From Butyrivibrio hungatei NK4A153 (GTDB lineage: Bacteria; Bacillota; Clostridia; Lachnospirales; Lachnospiraceae): DNA of 45,747 bases. Where the stretch lies: positions 1 through 45,747 of the forward strand of contig NZ_AUJY01000021.1 in assembly GCF_000424465.1 (NCBI RefSeq), in the 5' to 3' direction. The position numbers and the translations under genes are program-made. Each line of letters opens with the position of its first letter. Within the stretch, counting starts at the first letter, position 1. This document shows positions 34,141 to 42,627 of this stretch, piece by piece. The notes under the pieces are model-generated. The model was not told the origin of the DNA and searched no databases. It worked only from the letters and a program-made list of their open reading frames with translations.

Positions 34141-35517
34141 ATGGCAACAAAGATAAAGACTGTTTTTTACTGCCAGAACTGCGGCTATGAATCGTCCAAA
34201 TGGATGGGACAGTGTCCCGGATGTAAAGAATGGAATACCTTTGTGGAAGAGACTGTGAAGCCGGCGTCCAAAAAGCAGGGAATCACATCGGCAGGGCAGA
34301 TAAGAGGAGAATACAGCAGTCCAAAATCTCTTTCTGAGATAGAAATGAAAGATGAGGAGAGGGCTGATACGCATATAAACGAACTTAACAGAGTGCTTGG
34401 AGGCGGCCTTGTAAGGGGCTCACTTATTCTTGTGGGCGGAGATCCGGGAATAGGCAAGTCAACACTTCTTCTTCAGGTTGCGGGCAATCTTTCGGGAGAT
34501 AAGAAGGACGTTCTTTATATTTCAGGCGAGGAATCGCTTAGGCAGATAAAGCTTCGCGCCAACAGAATAGGAGATTTTTCCGAAACGTTGAAGTTTATGT
34601 GCGAGACCAATCTTGAGAATATTGAAGAAACAATAAACAGGGCAAAGCCTGAAGTTGTGATAATCGATTCGATACAGACGATGTTCAGCGATTCCGTGAC
34701 ATCGGCACCCGGAAGTGTTTCACAGGTAAGAGAATCTACAGCCGTGCTTCTGAGGATTGCCAAGAGTCTTAATATTACCGTATTCATAGTCGGACATGTG
34801 ACCAAGGAAGGACAGGTTGCGGGACCGAGAGTACTTGAGCATATGGTTGATACCGTTCTTTATTTTGAGGGTGACAGGCATGCATCATACAGGATCCTTC
34901 GTGCAGTCAAAAACCGTTTCGGTTCAACAAATGAGATAGGCGTTTTTGAGATGCAGGAGAAAGGCCTTGCTGAAGTTACCAATCCTTCTGAGTTTATGCT
35001 TGAGGGAAAGCCCGAAAATGCCAGTGGTTCTATCGTTACATGTTCTGTAGAAGGAACGAGACCTATACTTATTGAGATTCAGGCGCTCGTATGCAGGAGC
35101 AATTTTGGATTTCCGAGGCGTCAGGCTAACGGAACAGATTATAACAGGGTTAATCTTCTTATGGCTGTTTTGGAGAAGAGAGTTGGGCTTCAGATGGGAG
35201 AATATGATGCATATGTAAATCTTGCGGGCGGAATGAAGCTTGCGGAGCCTTCACTTGACCTTGGAATCTGTATGGCGATTATCTCAAGTTTTAAGAACAA
35301 GCCTATAGGTGACGATGTCATTGCTTTTGGAGAGGTTGGACTTTCGGGTGAAGTAAGATCGGTAAATATGGCTGATTCAAGAGTTCAGGAAGCGGAGAAA
35401 CTTGGATTTAAGACATGCATAGTTCCAAAGGCTCTTGAAAGTAAGCTTAAAAAGAGTGCAAAGAGTATAAATATTGTGGGCGTTTCATCTGTTGCAGATG
35501 CGATGAACTATATTTAA
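34141..35517 (+). CDS. radA: DNA repair protein RadA
   Basis: RadA/Sms (458 aa) is a branch-migration ATPase in recombinational repair. An N-terminal zinc finger CQNCGYESSKWMGQCPGC, Walker A GGDPGIGKST at about 98, the KNRFG motif (AVKNRFGSTNE) and a Lon-protease-like C-terminal domain are all present. I start at MATKIKTVF (34141) after GAGGAGAAAGG; an earlier in-frame ATG at 34081 would translate the terminator stem. It may be transcribed by readthrough, since little promoter space remains. Confidence 0.95.
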   Translation: MATKIKTVFYCQNCGYESSKWMGQCPGCKEWNTFVEETVKPASKKQGITSAGQIRGEYSSPKSLSEIEMKDEERADTHINELNRVLGGGLVRGSLILVGGDPGIGKSTLLLQVAGNLSGDKKDVLYISGEESLRQIKLRANRIGDFSETLKFMCETNLENIEETINRAKPEVVIIDSIQTMFSDSVTSAPGSVSQVRESTAVLLRIAKSLNITVFIVGHVTKEGQVAGPRVLEHMVDTVLYFEGDRHASYRILRAVKNRFGSTNEIGVFEMQEKGLAEVTNPSEFMLEGKPENASGSIVTCSVEGTRPILIEIQALVCRSNFGFPRRQANGTDYNRVNLLMAVLEKRVGLQMGEYDAYVNLAGGMKLAEPSLDLGICMAIISSFKNKPIGDDVIAFGEVGLSGEVRSVNMADSRVQEAEKLGFKTCIVPKALESKLKKSAKSINIVGVSSVADAMNYI

Positions 35518-35527
35518 AAACAAAGAA

Positions 35528-35574
35528 AAGGCTTAGCCGTGGTATTTGCTGCCACTACTAAGCCTTGTTTTTTC
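35528..35574. terminator. Terminator between convergent radA and the surface-protein gene
   Basis: AAGGCTTAG (35528-35536) pairs with CTAAGCCTT (35558-35566), with an inner GTGG/CCAC pairing, and runs of A on the left and T on the right. It can serve both convergent genes. Confidence 0.8.
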
Positions 35575-35576
35575 TC

Positions 35577-37355
35577 TTATTCTTTTACCTTTATTTGTGA
35601 CAGGTAGATTGCTGTTCCTGTCGCTAACAAGATGATCAATAATCTTAGATTTATGTTTGATTCATCAAATGTTTTTGACATTCTTGCAATTCTGCTGACT
35701 CCGAGAATCTTATTGTTTTCGGAGCTTGTCTTTTCCATTGCTTTTCCGCCTATTATAACCGCTTTTTTAGGAAGATCCTTTTCTTTTATACCTGTTGTGA
35801 CAGGAGCATTGTCATCGCCTGAATTGCCACTTTTTTTGCTGTTATGACCATCGACAAGGACTAGCCGACCGTTTACACATTCTACGTTGTAGTATTTGGT
35901 CACATCATTGCCGTATTCGTCGACAATCCTGTAGCTTGTGATCTCGTTTACAGATGAGCCTATGCCGCTCTGACTTCCGTTGATGACAACATCTACGAGA
36001 CTGTGGCCTTTAAGAAGTGAACCTGATGTGATCTCAACATTTTTGTTTGTTATAGTCTGTCCTGAATAGTTCTGCACGGTTGTTCCCGCTTCGATGGTGA
36101 TCTTTCTGGATGTGACTTTTAACTGATCTGATGAAGGAGCTTTTTTTGTAATCCGGGATGATGGAATGGATGATATCACATTTCCTGCGTCATCAACAAC
36201 TTTTACAACAATATCTTCAGGTGCGATTTCCTTATTGTCAAATATAAAAGGAATCTTATAAGTCGCGATCTGCTTGGCAACTACATAAGCGGCATCAATA
36301 TTTACCCAATAACGGATGCCGTTGTGTTCGAAATAAGTACCTGAACCGTTTTCTCCTGCATGGACTTCTTGTTTTAATAAATTACCGAGTGCATCGAAAA
36401 AAGATGTTACATAATTTGTGGCTGAATTGTTGTCTTTTACCGTTATGTTGAAACCGCCGATGTAGTGGTCTTTGCCGTCATATTCAAATGCCGGGGTGTT
36501 ACATGCGGTCTCGATATTGATGGTAACATCCGGAACGGGACCGTTTGGAATTATCTCAGGATCTGCTTTTACAGGCTGATCTTTTTCTTCAACTTTTTCA
36601 TCCACTTTATCTATTGGAATGCTTCGTTTCCTTATTACGCCGTCTACATAGATGTCATTGGAGTAGGTTGCGTCAATGACATACCAGGCAATATACTGCG
36701 TGGCGGGATCAAAAGCAAAGCCTTTGCCGAATTCTTCTGCAGTAGGATAGCGGAGCAGTGAAGCGGCTATACTATTTTGCAGGGTTATACCATTTATTTT
36801 GTTGCCGCTATCTGAAATGGAAGAGGTAAATTGGGTGTTTGTGCCCTCTTCGATGGCATCGTCCAATTGTATCTCGGCTATATAGCTGTTGCCTATAGTA
36901 GAATATGCGGTTGAACTGTCAATTTCGCCTTCTGAACTATCGAGAATACGGAAGGTTACCCTGCATTTCGGCGGTTCTTTAGTAGCTTCTTCAACTTCTT
37001 TATATTCTTCGACCGGAAATGGATCCACTTCAACTAAATCTATTTGATTGGATTCTTTAATCGGCTGGTCTGCCGGTTTATTATATGGTTCTTTTTGGGG
37101 ATTTATTGATGAATTATCAATGGATGTCTCAGCAACGTAGGTCGGTTCATCATTATTTTTGTCATCCTGTTCAAGTATTACTTCTTTTTTCTGTGTATTG
37201 TCTAAAGAAGTACTTCCGGTGCTTGCAATGTTGCTCTGAAGGTCGTTATTGTCTTCTTTTGCGTGCGTCGGAACAGAGGAACAGAAACATTCCGCAATAG
37301 TCATAACTGCGATCAACACAGCGGGAACTACCGCAGAGATACCTCTCTTGCGCAT
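35577..37355 (-). CDS. Large exported membrane-anchored surface protein
   Basis: A 592-aa protein. A signal peptide (to about residue 32) is followed by an Asn/Asp/Glu/Pro-rich low-complexity region (33-125) and several predicted beta domains. The last of these (about 420-510) contains ITSGSLLKGHSLVDVVINGS and ITSYRIVDEYGNDVTKYYNV, a motif common in clostridial surface proteins. A C-terminal hydrophobic helix (about 570-586) ends in a short basic tail; no LPxTG motif is seen. CAGGAG precedes the start. Adhesion or wall function is a guess. Confidence 0.75.
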   Translation of the reverse strand: MRKRGISAVVPAVLIAVMTIAECFCSSVPTHAKEDNNDLQSNIASTGSTSLDNTQKKEVILEQDDKNNDEPTYVAETSIDNSSINPQKEPYNKPADQPIKESNQIDLVEVDPFPVEEYKEVEEATKEPPKCRVTFRILDSSEGEIDSSTAYSTIGNSYIAEIQLDDAIEEGTNTQFTSSISDSGNKINGITLQNSIAASLLRYPTAEEFGKGFAFDPATQYIAWYVIDATYSNDIYVDGVIRKRSIPIDKVDEKVEEKDQPVKADPEIIPNGPVPDVTINIETACNTPAFEYDGKDHYIGGFNITVKDNNSATNYVTSFFDALGNLLKQEVHAGENGSGTYFEHNGIRYWVNIDAAYVVAKQIATYKIPFIFDNKEIAPEDIVVKVVDDAGNVISSIPSSRITKKAPSSDQLKVTSRKITIEAGTTVQNYSGQTITNKNVEITSGSLLKGHSLVDVVINGSQSGIGSSVNEITSYRIVDEYGNDVTKYYNVECVNGRLVLVDGHNSKKSGNSGDDNAPVTTGIKEKDLPKKAVIIGGKAMEKTSSENNKILGVSRIARMSKTFDESNINLRLLIILLATGTAIYLSQIKVKE

Positions 37356-37411
37356 ATATGATTACTCCTGTATTTCAAATATAAATATTCCAAATTTTAA
37401 TATTACGAATT

Positions 37412-37463
37412 ATAATAACATAATCCTAAACTTTTTGTAAAATAAGTCGATAAAATTTATATA
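37412..37463. promoter_or_regulatory. Back-to-back promoters sharing one -35 hexamer
   Basis: TTGTAA at 37435-37440 with TATATA at 37458-37463 (17 bp) reads toward the plus-strand exported protein. The same hexamer read on the minus strand (TTACAA), with TATTAT (37412-37417) at 17 bp, reads toward the minus-strand surface protein. The arrangement would tie expression of the two genes together. Prediction from hexamers only. Confidence 0.45.
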
Positions 37464-37500
37464 CTGAATACATATACTATCCGGAGGATGATGATAGATT

Positions 37501-38412
37501 ATGAAAAACTTAGGAATAAAGGCTGTTTCAGCGCTTCTTTCGGCGGCTGTTTTTATGGGAGTTTCTTTTTCGGGAGTGGCAACTGTAGAGACTTTCGCCG
37601 TTGATGATCCGTATACGGCATTTTCAAAGGCAACTACCGTATATAACGGAGTTGATTATAAGGCGGAATATAATCCGTTGTATTATTATCTGAACTATGC
37701 GGATCTGAGAAATGCTTTTGGCGCAAATCCGGATAAACTTGTTGAGCACTGGGTTATCTTTGGTAAAAAAGAGGGCAGGGTTGCCAACAAACTTATAGGA
37801 GACAGCACGGAGTTTGTTGTTCCCACGGGAGAAAAGGATGTTATCGTCATTCCAAAGACAAAGCATGATAACGGAGGAATGACATACGATCAGGAAATAC
37901 AGGCCAGAAATATTGCAAAGCAGATCGCCGAAGCTATTGAAAATGCCGCAGATGCAGGAAATACATCGTCATCATCCGGTTCTTCGGGATCGTCAAAGTC
38001 TAAGTCATCCAAGAAAAAGGCTATTAAAGACGTTGAGAAGGTTGCATATGCTGCAGGAATAGTCAAAGCATACTGCGACCTTGGTACATATACCACAAAG
38101 GGTAAGATGTACCGCACGGCATACGGAGTCTTTATCGGAGGCGAGTATTCATGCGCGGGAGCGACAAGAGCGCTTGGACTTATCCTTGATTATCTTGGAA
38201 TATCATGGGTTCATAAGAATATAAATTCATGGGAAGATCAGTGGTGCCAGGTTATTGTCGACGGTAAAGAGGGTTACGGAGACGGAATTGCAGCAACAGC
38301 AGGTTACGGGAAGCATCCCAATGAGGGCGGCGATGAAAAAGATGTTGTTTCGTATTCTAAGATAAGATATAAATTTGAAGTGGCAACAGAGAAGCCAAAG
38401 AAGGAAAAGTAA
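37501..38412 (+). CDS. Exported transglutaminase-fold protein, apparently lacking the catalytic His
   Basis: A 303-aa protein with a signal peptide (to about residue 33). Residues about 57-100 hold a tyrosine-rich repeat (YNPLYYYLNYADLRNAFG...HWVIFGKKEGR) found in many clostridial exported proteins. A Ser/Lys linker precedes a C-terminal transglutaminase-like region: Cys218 in GEYSCAGATRALGLILDYLG aligns with the usual nucleophile. The usual HAW-V motif is replaced by EDQWCQVIVDG, so the His of the triad seems absent. GGAGG precedes the start. The next gene encodes a related but intact fold. Confidence 0.7.
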   Translation: MKNLGIKAVSALLSAAVFMGVSFSGVATVETFAVDDPYTAFSKATTVYNGVDYKAEYNPLYYYLNYADLRNAFGANPDKLVEHWVIFGKKEGRVANKLIGDSTEFVVPTGEKDVIVIPKTKHDNGGMTYDQEIQARNIAKQIAEAIENAADAGNTSSSSGSSGSSKSKSSKKKAIKDVEKVAYAAGIVKAYCDLGTYTTKGKMYRTAYGVFIGGEYSCAGATRALGLILDYLGISWVHKNINSWEDQWCQVIVDGKEGYGDGIAATAGYGKHPNEGGDEKDVVSYSKIRYKFEVATEKPKKEK

Positions 38413-39389
38413 TGAATGAGAACACGATGCGGAGAGCTAAGAGAGTCGCGGCATTTATAGTTTCTTTTGCGGTAGCGGTCGCAGCGACAATTAATTCGGG
38501 AGCTTCGGGAACTACTGAGATTAATGCGCTTACTTTTAGCAAGAATCCGGAAATTACAACGGTTCATATAGGAAGTGATGTACAGTCCATTACATCGGAC
38601 GCGTTTAAGGGGCTTTTTAAACTAAAATCAGTTACTGTCAGCGAGAAGAACCCTTATTATTCGTCATTTAGTGACTGTCTTTACAATAAGAATAAAACGG
38701 TTCTGTTGTGCTTTCCGCCGGCGCTTACAAGTGCAAGGATTCCGGCAAGCGTTACTTCGATAGGCGAAAATGCGCTTCTTGGAGTGGGGACGGAGCTGAA
38801 GAATCAGATAATAGATGCTGTTAACGGACAGGAAGGCGAGAACCTTACTGAGGACAAGGTGCCGGGAGAACATTTTGTTCATACGCAGTACGGTATCAGG
38901 TGGAAGGATAAAAAAGGAAATCTGACCGAGCCCAAAAGTGAGATAATGAGACTTACGGCTTCTGTTGTCGAAGCGTGTACAGATGGCACGATGACGCAGA
39001 GCAGGCAGCTTGAAAGATGTTTTAATTACTTCATAAACGAGGTTTCCTATGAAAGGGAAATGAAAGTTCCGGTAGGAGATTGGACGAGTGATTACGCGTG
39101 CCGGATTCTTTTTACCGGAAAGGGAAACTGCTATAAATATGCGGCGGCGTTTGCTTATATAGCCAGGGGGCTGGGGTATGAGGCAAAGGTGTGCAGCGGA
39201 ACGGTAGCGGCTGCAAGTGGAGGAAGAACGCCACATGCATGGACGGAAGTAAAAATCGGCGACAACTGGTATATTTTTGACACAGAGATGCAGGATGCAA
39301 AGGGAAGCGGATATTACAAGCAGACTTATGACAAATATCCTGCGGGGCCTATTGAGAAATCATCGTCCTGGACTGTATTTTATCAGTAA
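38412..39389 (+). CDS. Exported BspA-LRR / transglutaminase-like protein
   Basis: A 325-aa protein overlapping the preceding stop by one base. After a signal peptide (to about residue 32) there are about two BspA-type leucine-rich repeats (KNPEITTVHIGSDVQSI; FKLKSVTVSEKNPYYSS; LYNKNKTVLLCFPPA) to about residue 125. The C-terminal transglutaminase-like domain has a complete Cys240 (GKGNCYKYAAAFAYIARGLG), His275 (PHAWTEVKIGDNWY) and Asp290 (IFDTEM) triad. Likely a secreted cysteine protease, cross-linking or peptidoglycan-acting enzyme; substrate unknown. Confidence 0.8.
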   Translation: MNENTMRRAKRVAAFIVSFAVAVAATINSGASGTTEINALTFSKNPEITTVHIGSDVQSITSDAFKGLFKLKSVTVSEKNPYYSSFSDCLYNKNKTVLLCFPPALTSARIPASVTSIGENALLGVGTELKNQIIDAVNGQEGENLTEDKVPGEHFVHTQYGIRWKDKKGNLTEPKSEIMRLTASVVEACTDGTMTQSRQLERCFNYFINEVSYEREMKVPVGDWTSDYACRILFTGKGNCYKYAAAFAYIARGLGYEAKVCSGTVAAASGGRTPHAWTEVKIGDNWYIFDTEMQDAKGSGYYKQTYDKYPAGPIEKSSSWTVFYQ

Positions 39390-39452
39390 AAAAAGGCTAA
39401 GTGCTTTTTTATACCGCGCGGGCGCGGGTTAGCCCGTAAATTATTATTTTTT
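39388..39452 (+). terminator. GC-rich hairpin region, possible terminator or attenuator
   Basis: GGCTAA near 39395 pairs with TTAGCC near 39429-39434, enclosing CGCGCGGGCGCG, and a T-rich run (ATTATTTTTTTG) follows. The GC-rich core stands out from the A/T-rich spacer. It could end the two-gene transcript or attenuate the small Cys-rich gene. Confidence 0.45.
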
Positions 39453-39470
39453 TGAGGGGATTTTTAAGTA

Positions 39471-39857
39471 ATGAAAAAAGTAGCAGCAACAACATTGGTA
39501 TTTATGGGATTGATGGCTTGCGTCATTGTATTCAACATCATTTTGTGTGTGGCAGTACCGGAATACAAAGACTTTTTGACGACGGCTGTCGCGGAAGAAA
39601 CGACGCCTCCTGTTGTAAAGGCATCAACCGTAAGTGTTACCAAAAAGAACGAAAAACCGACGGAAAAGAAGTTGACACTTGAGGAACTTAAGGAGAAATA
39701 TGATATTTCCGCTTTGGCATGCAGTTCATCATGCGATGAAGAGTGTGGTGGCGGTGCGGAGCTTACAATTGTAGATAAGGCTTACCATGAAGATTGCGGA
39801 ACCGGAAAGGGTTACTGGGTTATTACCTATTCTGACGGAAGTACTGCGGTTGAATGA
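39471..39857 (+). CDS. Small exported or membrane-anchored Cys-rich protein
   Basis: A 128-aa protein. Residues about 5-30 are a hydrophobic signal or anchor, followed by a Thr/Val/Lys linker. The C-terminal 50 residues contain a cysteine cluster (LACSSSCDEECGGGAE; HEDCGTGKGYW), five cysteines suggesting disulfides or metal binding. No family recognised. GAGGGG lies about 10 nt before the start. It follows the two transglutaminase-fold genes and may be a partner or substrate. Confidence 0.65.
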   Translation: MKKVAATTLVFMGLMACVIVFNIILCVAVPEYKDFLTTAVAEETTPPVVKASTVSVTKKNEKPTEKKLTLEELKEKYDISALACSSSCDEECGGGAELTIVDKAYHEDCGTGKGYWVITYSDGSTAVE

Positions 39858-39883
39858 TCATAATTCATAATTTAGTTTTTGAT

Positions 39884-39922
39884 AGGTGCTGACATGATCT
39901 TGAATTAAGTCAGCACCTTTAT
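39884..39922 (+). terminator. Intrinsic terminator after the Cys-rich gene
   Basis: GGTGCTGAC (39885-39893) pairs perfectly with GTCAGCACC (39909-39917); TTTATATTTAT follows. The T tract is interrupted, so efficiency is uncertain. Confidence 0.6.
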
Positions 39923-39945
39923 ATTTATGGAGAGGAATAAAAGAA

Positions 39946-41043
39946 ATGAGAAGGAAATTGTTTGAAGTATTGACAGTTTCTGTTTTGATTACTGCGTTGC
40001 TTGCAGGATGTTCTGAAAAAAATATCGAAGAGACGGAAGCTGATGCGGCTGCGAGCGTGGCGTCTTCAGCAGAAGAAAAGGAGATGACTCCCGCCGATAT
40101 GAGGGTTGGAGTATTTATTTACAAGTTATCCGACACATATATGTCTTTATTTAAGGATGAGCTTATAAAAGACCTTGTGAAAGCGGGCTTTAAGGAAGAA
40201 AACATCACTGTAGTCAATTCTGCGGTGAGCCAGGGATATCAGATGTTGCAGCTTAGAAAGCTTATTGCTTCGGGTGTTGATATTCTTGTCGTCAATCCGG
40301 TTAATACATCTAAGACGGCTGAAGTTACGGATCTTGCGATGGAAGCCGAAGTTCCGCTTGTATATGTTAATCGTGAGCCCGATGCAGCCGAAGAGATAAG
40401 GTGGGAAAGCGAAAGCATGCCAGTTACTTATATTGGTTGTGATGCAAGACAGGCAGGAACTTTTCAGGGAAAAATCATAATGGATCTCGGCTTTGAAAAT
40501 ATTGATAAGAATGGAGACGGTGTTCTGCAATATATCATGGTCAAAGGAGAAAAAAACAACGCGGATACCTATTTTAGGACAAGATATTCAATAGACGCAC
40601 TAAAAAAAGCGGGATGGAATGTTGAAAAGCTTGCTGAAGGCAACGGCAACTGGGATAAGAATGTGGCGGAATATGTTGTCACCGAGGCTCTGGAAGAAAA
40701 TCCTTCTCCGGAAGTAATTATCTGCAACAATGACATGATGGCTATCGGTGCTCTTGAAGCTGTAAGCAAATCCGGCCTTGTAGCGGGGGATGATGTTTAC
40801 ATTATCGGTGCAGATGCTTTTGAAGTCGCACTCGAGAAAATCCTTGAAGGAAAAATCGTCGGAACCGTATTCAACAACTATGTCGAGCAGGCCCGCCTTA
40901 CGACAGGAACGATACTTTCATACATGAAGAAGCAGAACGTAGCTCATTTTTACGGCAGTGATTATGTTAAAGTCACGAAAGAGAACGCTGAGACTATACT
41001 TGGGATAATCAGAGAGGGTGATGAGACGGAGGAAGAGTATTAA
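39946..41043 (+). CDS. Orphan lipoprotein sugar-binding protein, MglB-like
   Basis: A 365-aa lipoprotein (lipobox LLAGC, Cys22) with a type I periplasmic-binding fold. RVGVFIYKLSDTYMSLFKDEL, LVVNPVNTS, the calcium-loop-like DKNGDGVLQYIMVKGE and ICNNDMMAIGALEA closely resemble galactose/glucose-binding MglB. No permease or ATPase is adjacent, so it may serve an importer encoded elsewhere, or act with a chemoreceptor or sensor. AGAGGAATAA precedes the start. Confidence 0.85.
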   Translation: MRRKLFEVLTVSVLITALLAGCSEKNIEETEADAAASVASSAEEKEMTPADMRVGVFIYKLSDTYMSLFKDELIKDLVKAGFKEENITVVNSAVSQGYQMLQLRKLIASGVDILVVNPVNTSKTAEVTDLAMEAEVPLVYVNREPDAAEEIRWESESMPVTYIGCDARQAGTFQGKIIMDLGFENIDKNGDGVLQYIMVKGEKNNADTYFRTRYSIDALKKAGWNVEKLAEGNGNWDKNVAEYVVTEALEENPSPEVIICNNDMMAIGALEAVSKSGLVAGDDVYIIGADAFEVALEKILEGKIVGTVFNNYVEQARLTTGTILSYMKKQNVAHFYGSDYVKVTKENAETILGIIREGDETEEEY

Positions 41044-41046
41044 GGG

Positions 41047-41068
41047 TGCTGAAGTTTATTTTTCAGCA
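41047..41068. terminator. Small bidirectional terminator between convergent genes
   Basis: TGCTGAA (41047-41053), 8-nt loop, TTCAGCA (41062-41068); it overlaps the stop codon of the minus-strand kinase-fold gene. The T tract lies within the loop and the stem is short, so weak. Confidence 0.4.
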
Positions 41069-41754
41069 GCTCTAAGTATTTTGCTTGCTTTAACAGCGTC
41101 AGAAAAATCTTGTTCTGATACGCCGGATTCCAACATCGTTGGAAGAATTGTTGCTTTAAATGCCTCCAAGGCTTCTTTTGAGAATTCGTCAAAGATTATA
41201 TATGTTCTGGCATAATCAAACACAGCAGGAGCGATTCTTGAGTTAATCCAGTCAATGATTGTAAAACTGTTGCCGGCATCAGAGGTCATTATGTTCAAAA
41301 AATGCATATCTAAATGACAGACACAGGATTTATGTTTTGCTGAAAGCCTTTCTATAATTGGCAAAACAATTTCTTTATCGTGATCTGGAATGCTCATTCC
41401 TGCAGTATCTGATAAACGAGGCATATTTATCCCGGAAATATCTTTGCTGTGTACAAAACTAAAGGCATCGGAAAGGATTTCCATACAGGTAATATCTCTT
41501 TTTCTTGCCCTGGTTTCTAATGTTTCTCCTTCAACAAAATCCATTTTTACAATGTGATCATCTTCTGTATCATAGTATCTTACCGGGCTTAGGCCGGATA
41601 TGTTTACTTCTTTTTGCTGTTTTTTTTCAAAATCAATCCATTCAGTCGGATAAGATTTATCATAGATTTTATATGCATATCCGTGGTAGAGAACCACTTT
41701 TGCCTGTGCACCTTTGCCTATTTCTTTCTGTGTTCCGTCAAATATTGTATTCAT
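41056..41754 (-). CDS. Aminoglycoside-phosphotransferase/choline-kinase-fold protein
   Basis: A 232-aa small-molecule kinase-like protein. A glycine-rich loop (GKGAQAKVVLYHG) and Lys in AYKIYDK come first. The catalytic loop CHLDMHFLNIM (His-x-Asp-x4-Asn) and the metal-binding IIDWINSR follow in the right order for the APH family. Family members phosphorylate antibiotics, choline or sugars; this one has no feature pointing to resistance. Convergent with the MglB-like gene. Confidence 0.75.
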   Translation of the reverse strand: MNTIFDGTQKEIGKGAQAKVVLYHGYAYKIYDKSYPTEWIDFEKKQQKEVNISGLSPVRYYDTEDDHIVKMDFVEGETLETRARKRDITCMEILSDAFSFVHSKDISGINMPRLSDTAGMSIPDHDKEIVLPIIERLSAKHKSCVCHLDMHFLNIMTSDAGNSFTIIDWINSRIAPAVFDYARTYIIFDEFSKEALEAFKATILPTMLESGVSEQDFSDAVKASKILRAAEK

Positions 41755-41794
41755 GTTTTTTCCCCTTGACTCCCCAATTCAGTTTTATTTTTCA

Positions 41795-41822
41795 ATTGTA
41801 TCAAACTAATCTTTATAAGCAA
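41795..41822 (-). promoter_or_regulatory. Probable promoter of the kinase-fold gene
   Basis: On the minus strand, TTGCTT (41822-41817) and TACAAT (41800-41795) are separated by 16 bp, 41 bp before the start codon. Confidence 0.5.
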
Positions 41823-41909
41823 AAGGCTTAATAGTTTTTTTAGCTTTGTTTTTGTCTGAGTATAGTATTATATTAATACCCTTTTTCGTAAGATGTGAAT
41901 GGAGGTATT

Positions 41910-42578
41910 ATGCACGAAACAACTCAAATATCGTATGAGTTGGGCACGGTGAATATTATCCTTAATTCTGAAAGTAGGATCGGTCAGGATGCTCCAAACT
42001 TTCGTTTTACAGACTACGACCAAGTACTGTACTCCTGCTTTACGCCAAAAGAATTAGAGCAGATAGCAGAAGGTGGCAGTGCCGAACTCATTTTTAATCT
42101 GATAATGAAAGATCCGCTAAGCAGCGATCTTACCGACAGCCCGTTATCTGACTTTGCAGAACTTCCCAGAAAAATCTTTGAAGGACTTACCGAAGGTGTA
42201 TACATGAATCTTGATGTATACAAAACATTTGGGAATATGGAGCAGTCAGAACTTGAGATGTTCTACGAAAATATAGATTTTCAACTCGACATTCCTTTAT
42301 CTCTCATAAAAGAAAATCGTGAATACTTTATATACTCGGATTTCATGGGAAGTACCGAATTATTCGAAGATATAGATAAAGAAATTGAAACAATATCCAT
42401 AAACACAAACGCAATAGGTACGAGTTTGCTCCTTTACAGAGAGATGCCGATTATAGCAAATGCAAAAGTAAATTATGACAATAGTTATGTGCAGCAACCC
42501 CAGTATTTATGCGTGATTGGCATAATTGCACTCATCCTTTTGTGGAAGAGAATTGACTTTTTACATAAAAAAGAATAA
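41910..42578 (+). CDS. Hypothetical protein with C-terminal membrane anchor
   Basis: A 222-aa acidic protein with no signal peptide and one hydrophobic helix near the C-terminus (YLCVIGIIALILLW, about 202-215) followed by a basic tail, so probably tail-anchored. I do not recognise a family. I place the start at the ATG at 41910, because GGAGG is immediately upstream; the longer frame from GTG 41895 would include that site. The gene ends just before the tRNA promoter. Confidence 0.6.
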   Translation: MHETTQISYELGTVNIILNSESRIGQDAPNFRFTDYDQVLYSCFTPKELEQIAEGGSAELIFNLIMKDPLSSDLTDSPLSDFAELPRKIFEGLTEGVYMNLDVYKTFGNMEQSELEMFYENIDFQLDIPLSLIKENREYFIYSDFMGSTELFEDIDKEIETISINTNAIGTSLLLYREMPIIANAKVNYDNSYVQQPQYLCVIGIIALILLWKRIDFLHKKE

Positions 42579-42586
42579 AAAACCTA

Positions 42587-42615
42587 TTGCTTTTCTCAAA
42601 ACAGCGTTATATAAT
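42587..42615 (+). promoter_or_regulatory. Promoter of the tRNA-Pro gene
   Basis: TTGCTT (42587-42592), 17-bp spacer, TATAAT (42610-42615), 12 bp before the tRNA 5' end. Confidence 0.65.
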
Positions 42616-42627
42616 GGAGAACGTCGT

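Noticed and set aside
41056..41754. Antibiotic-resistance gene
   Set aside because: The fold matches the APH superfamily, but this superfamily covers many small-molecule kinases and nothing in the sequence or context indicates resistance.
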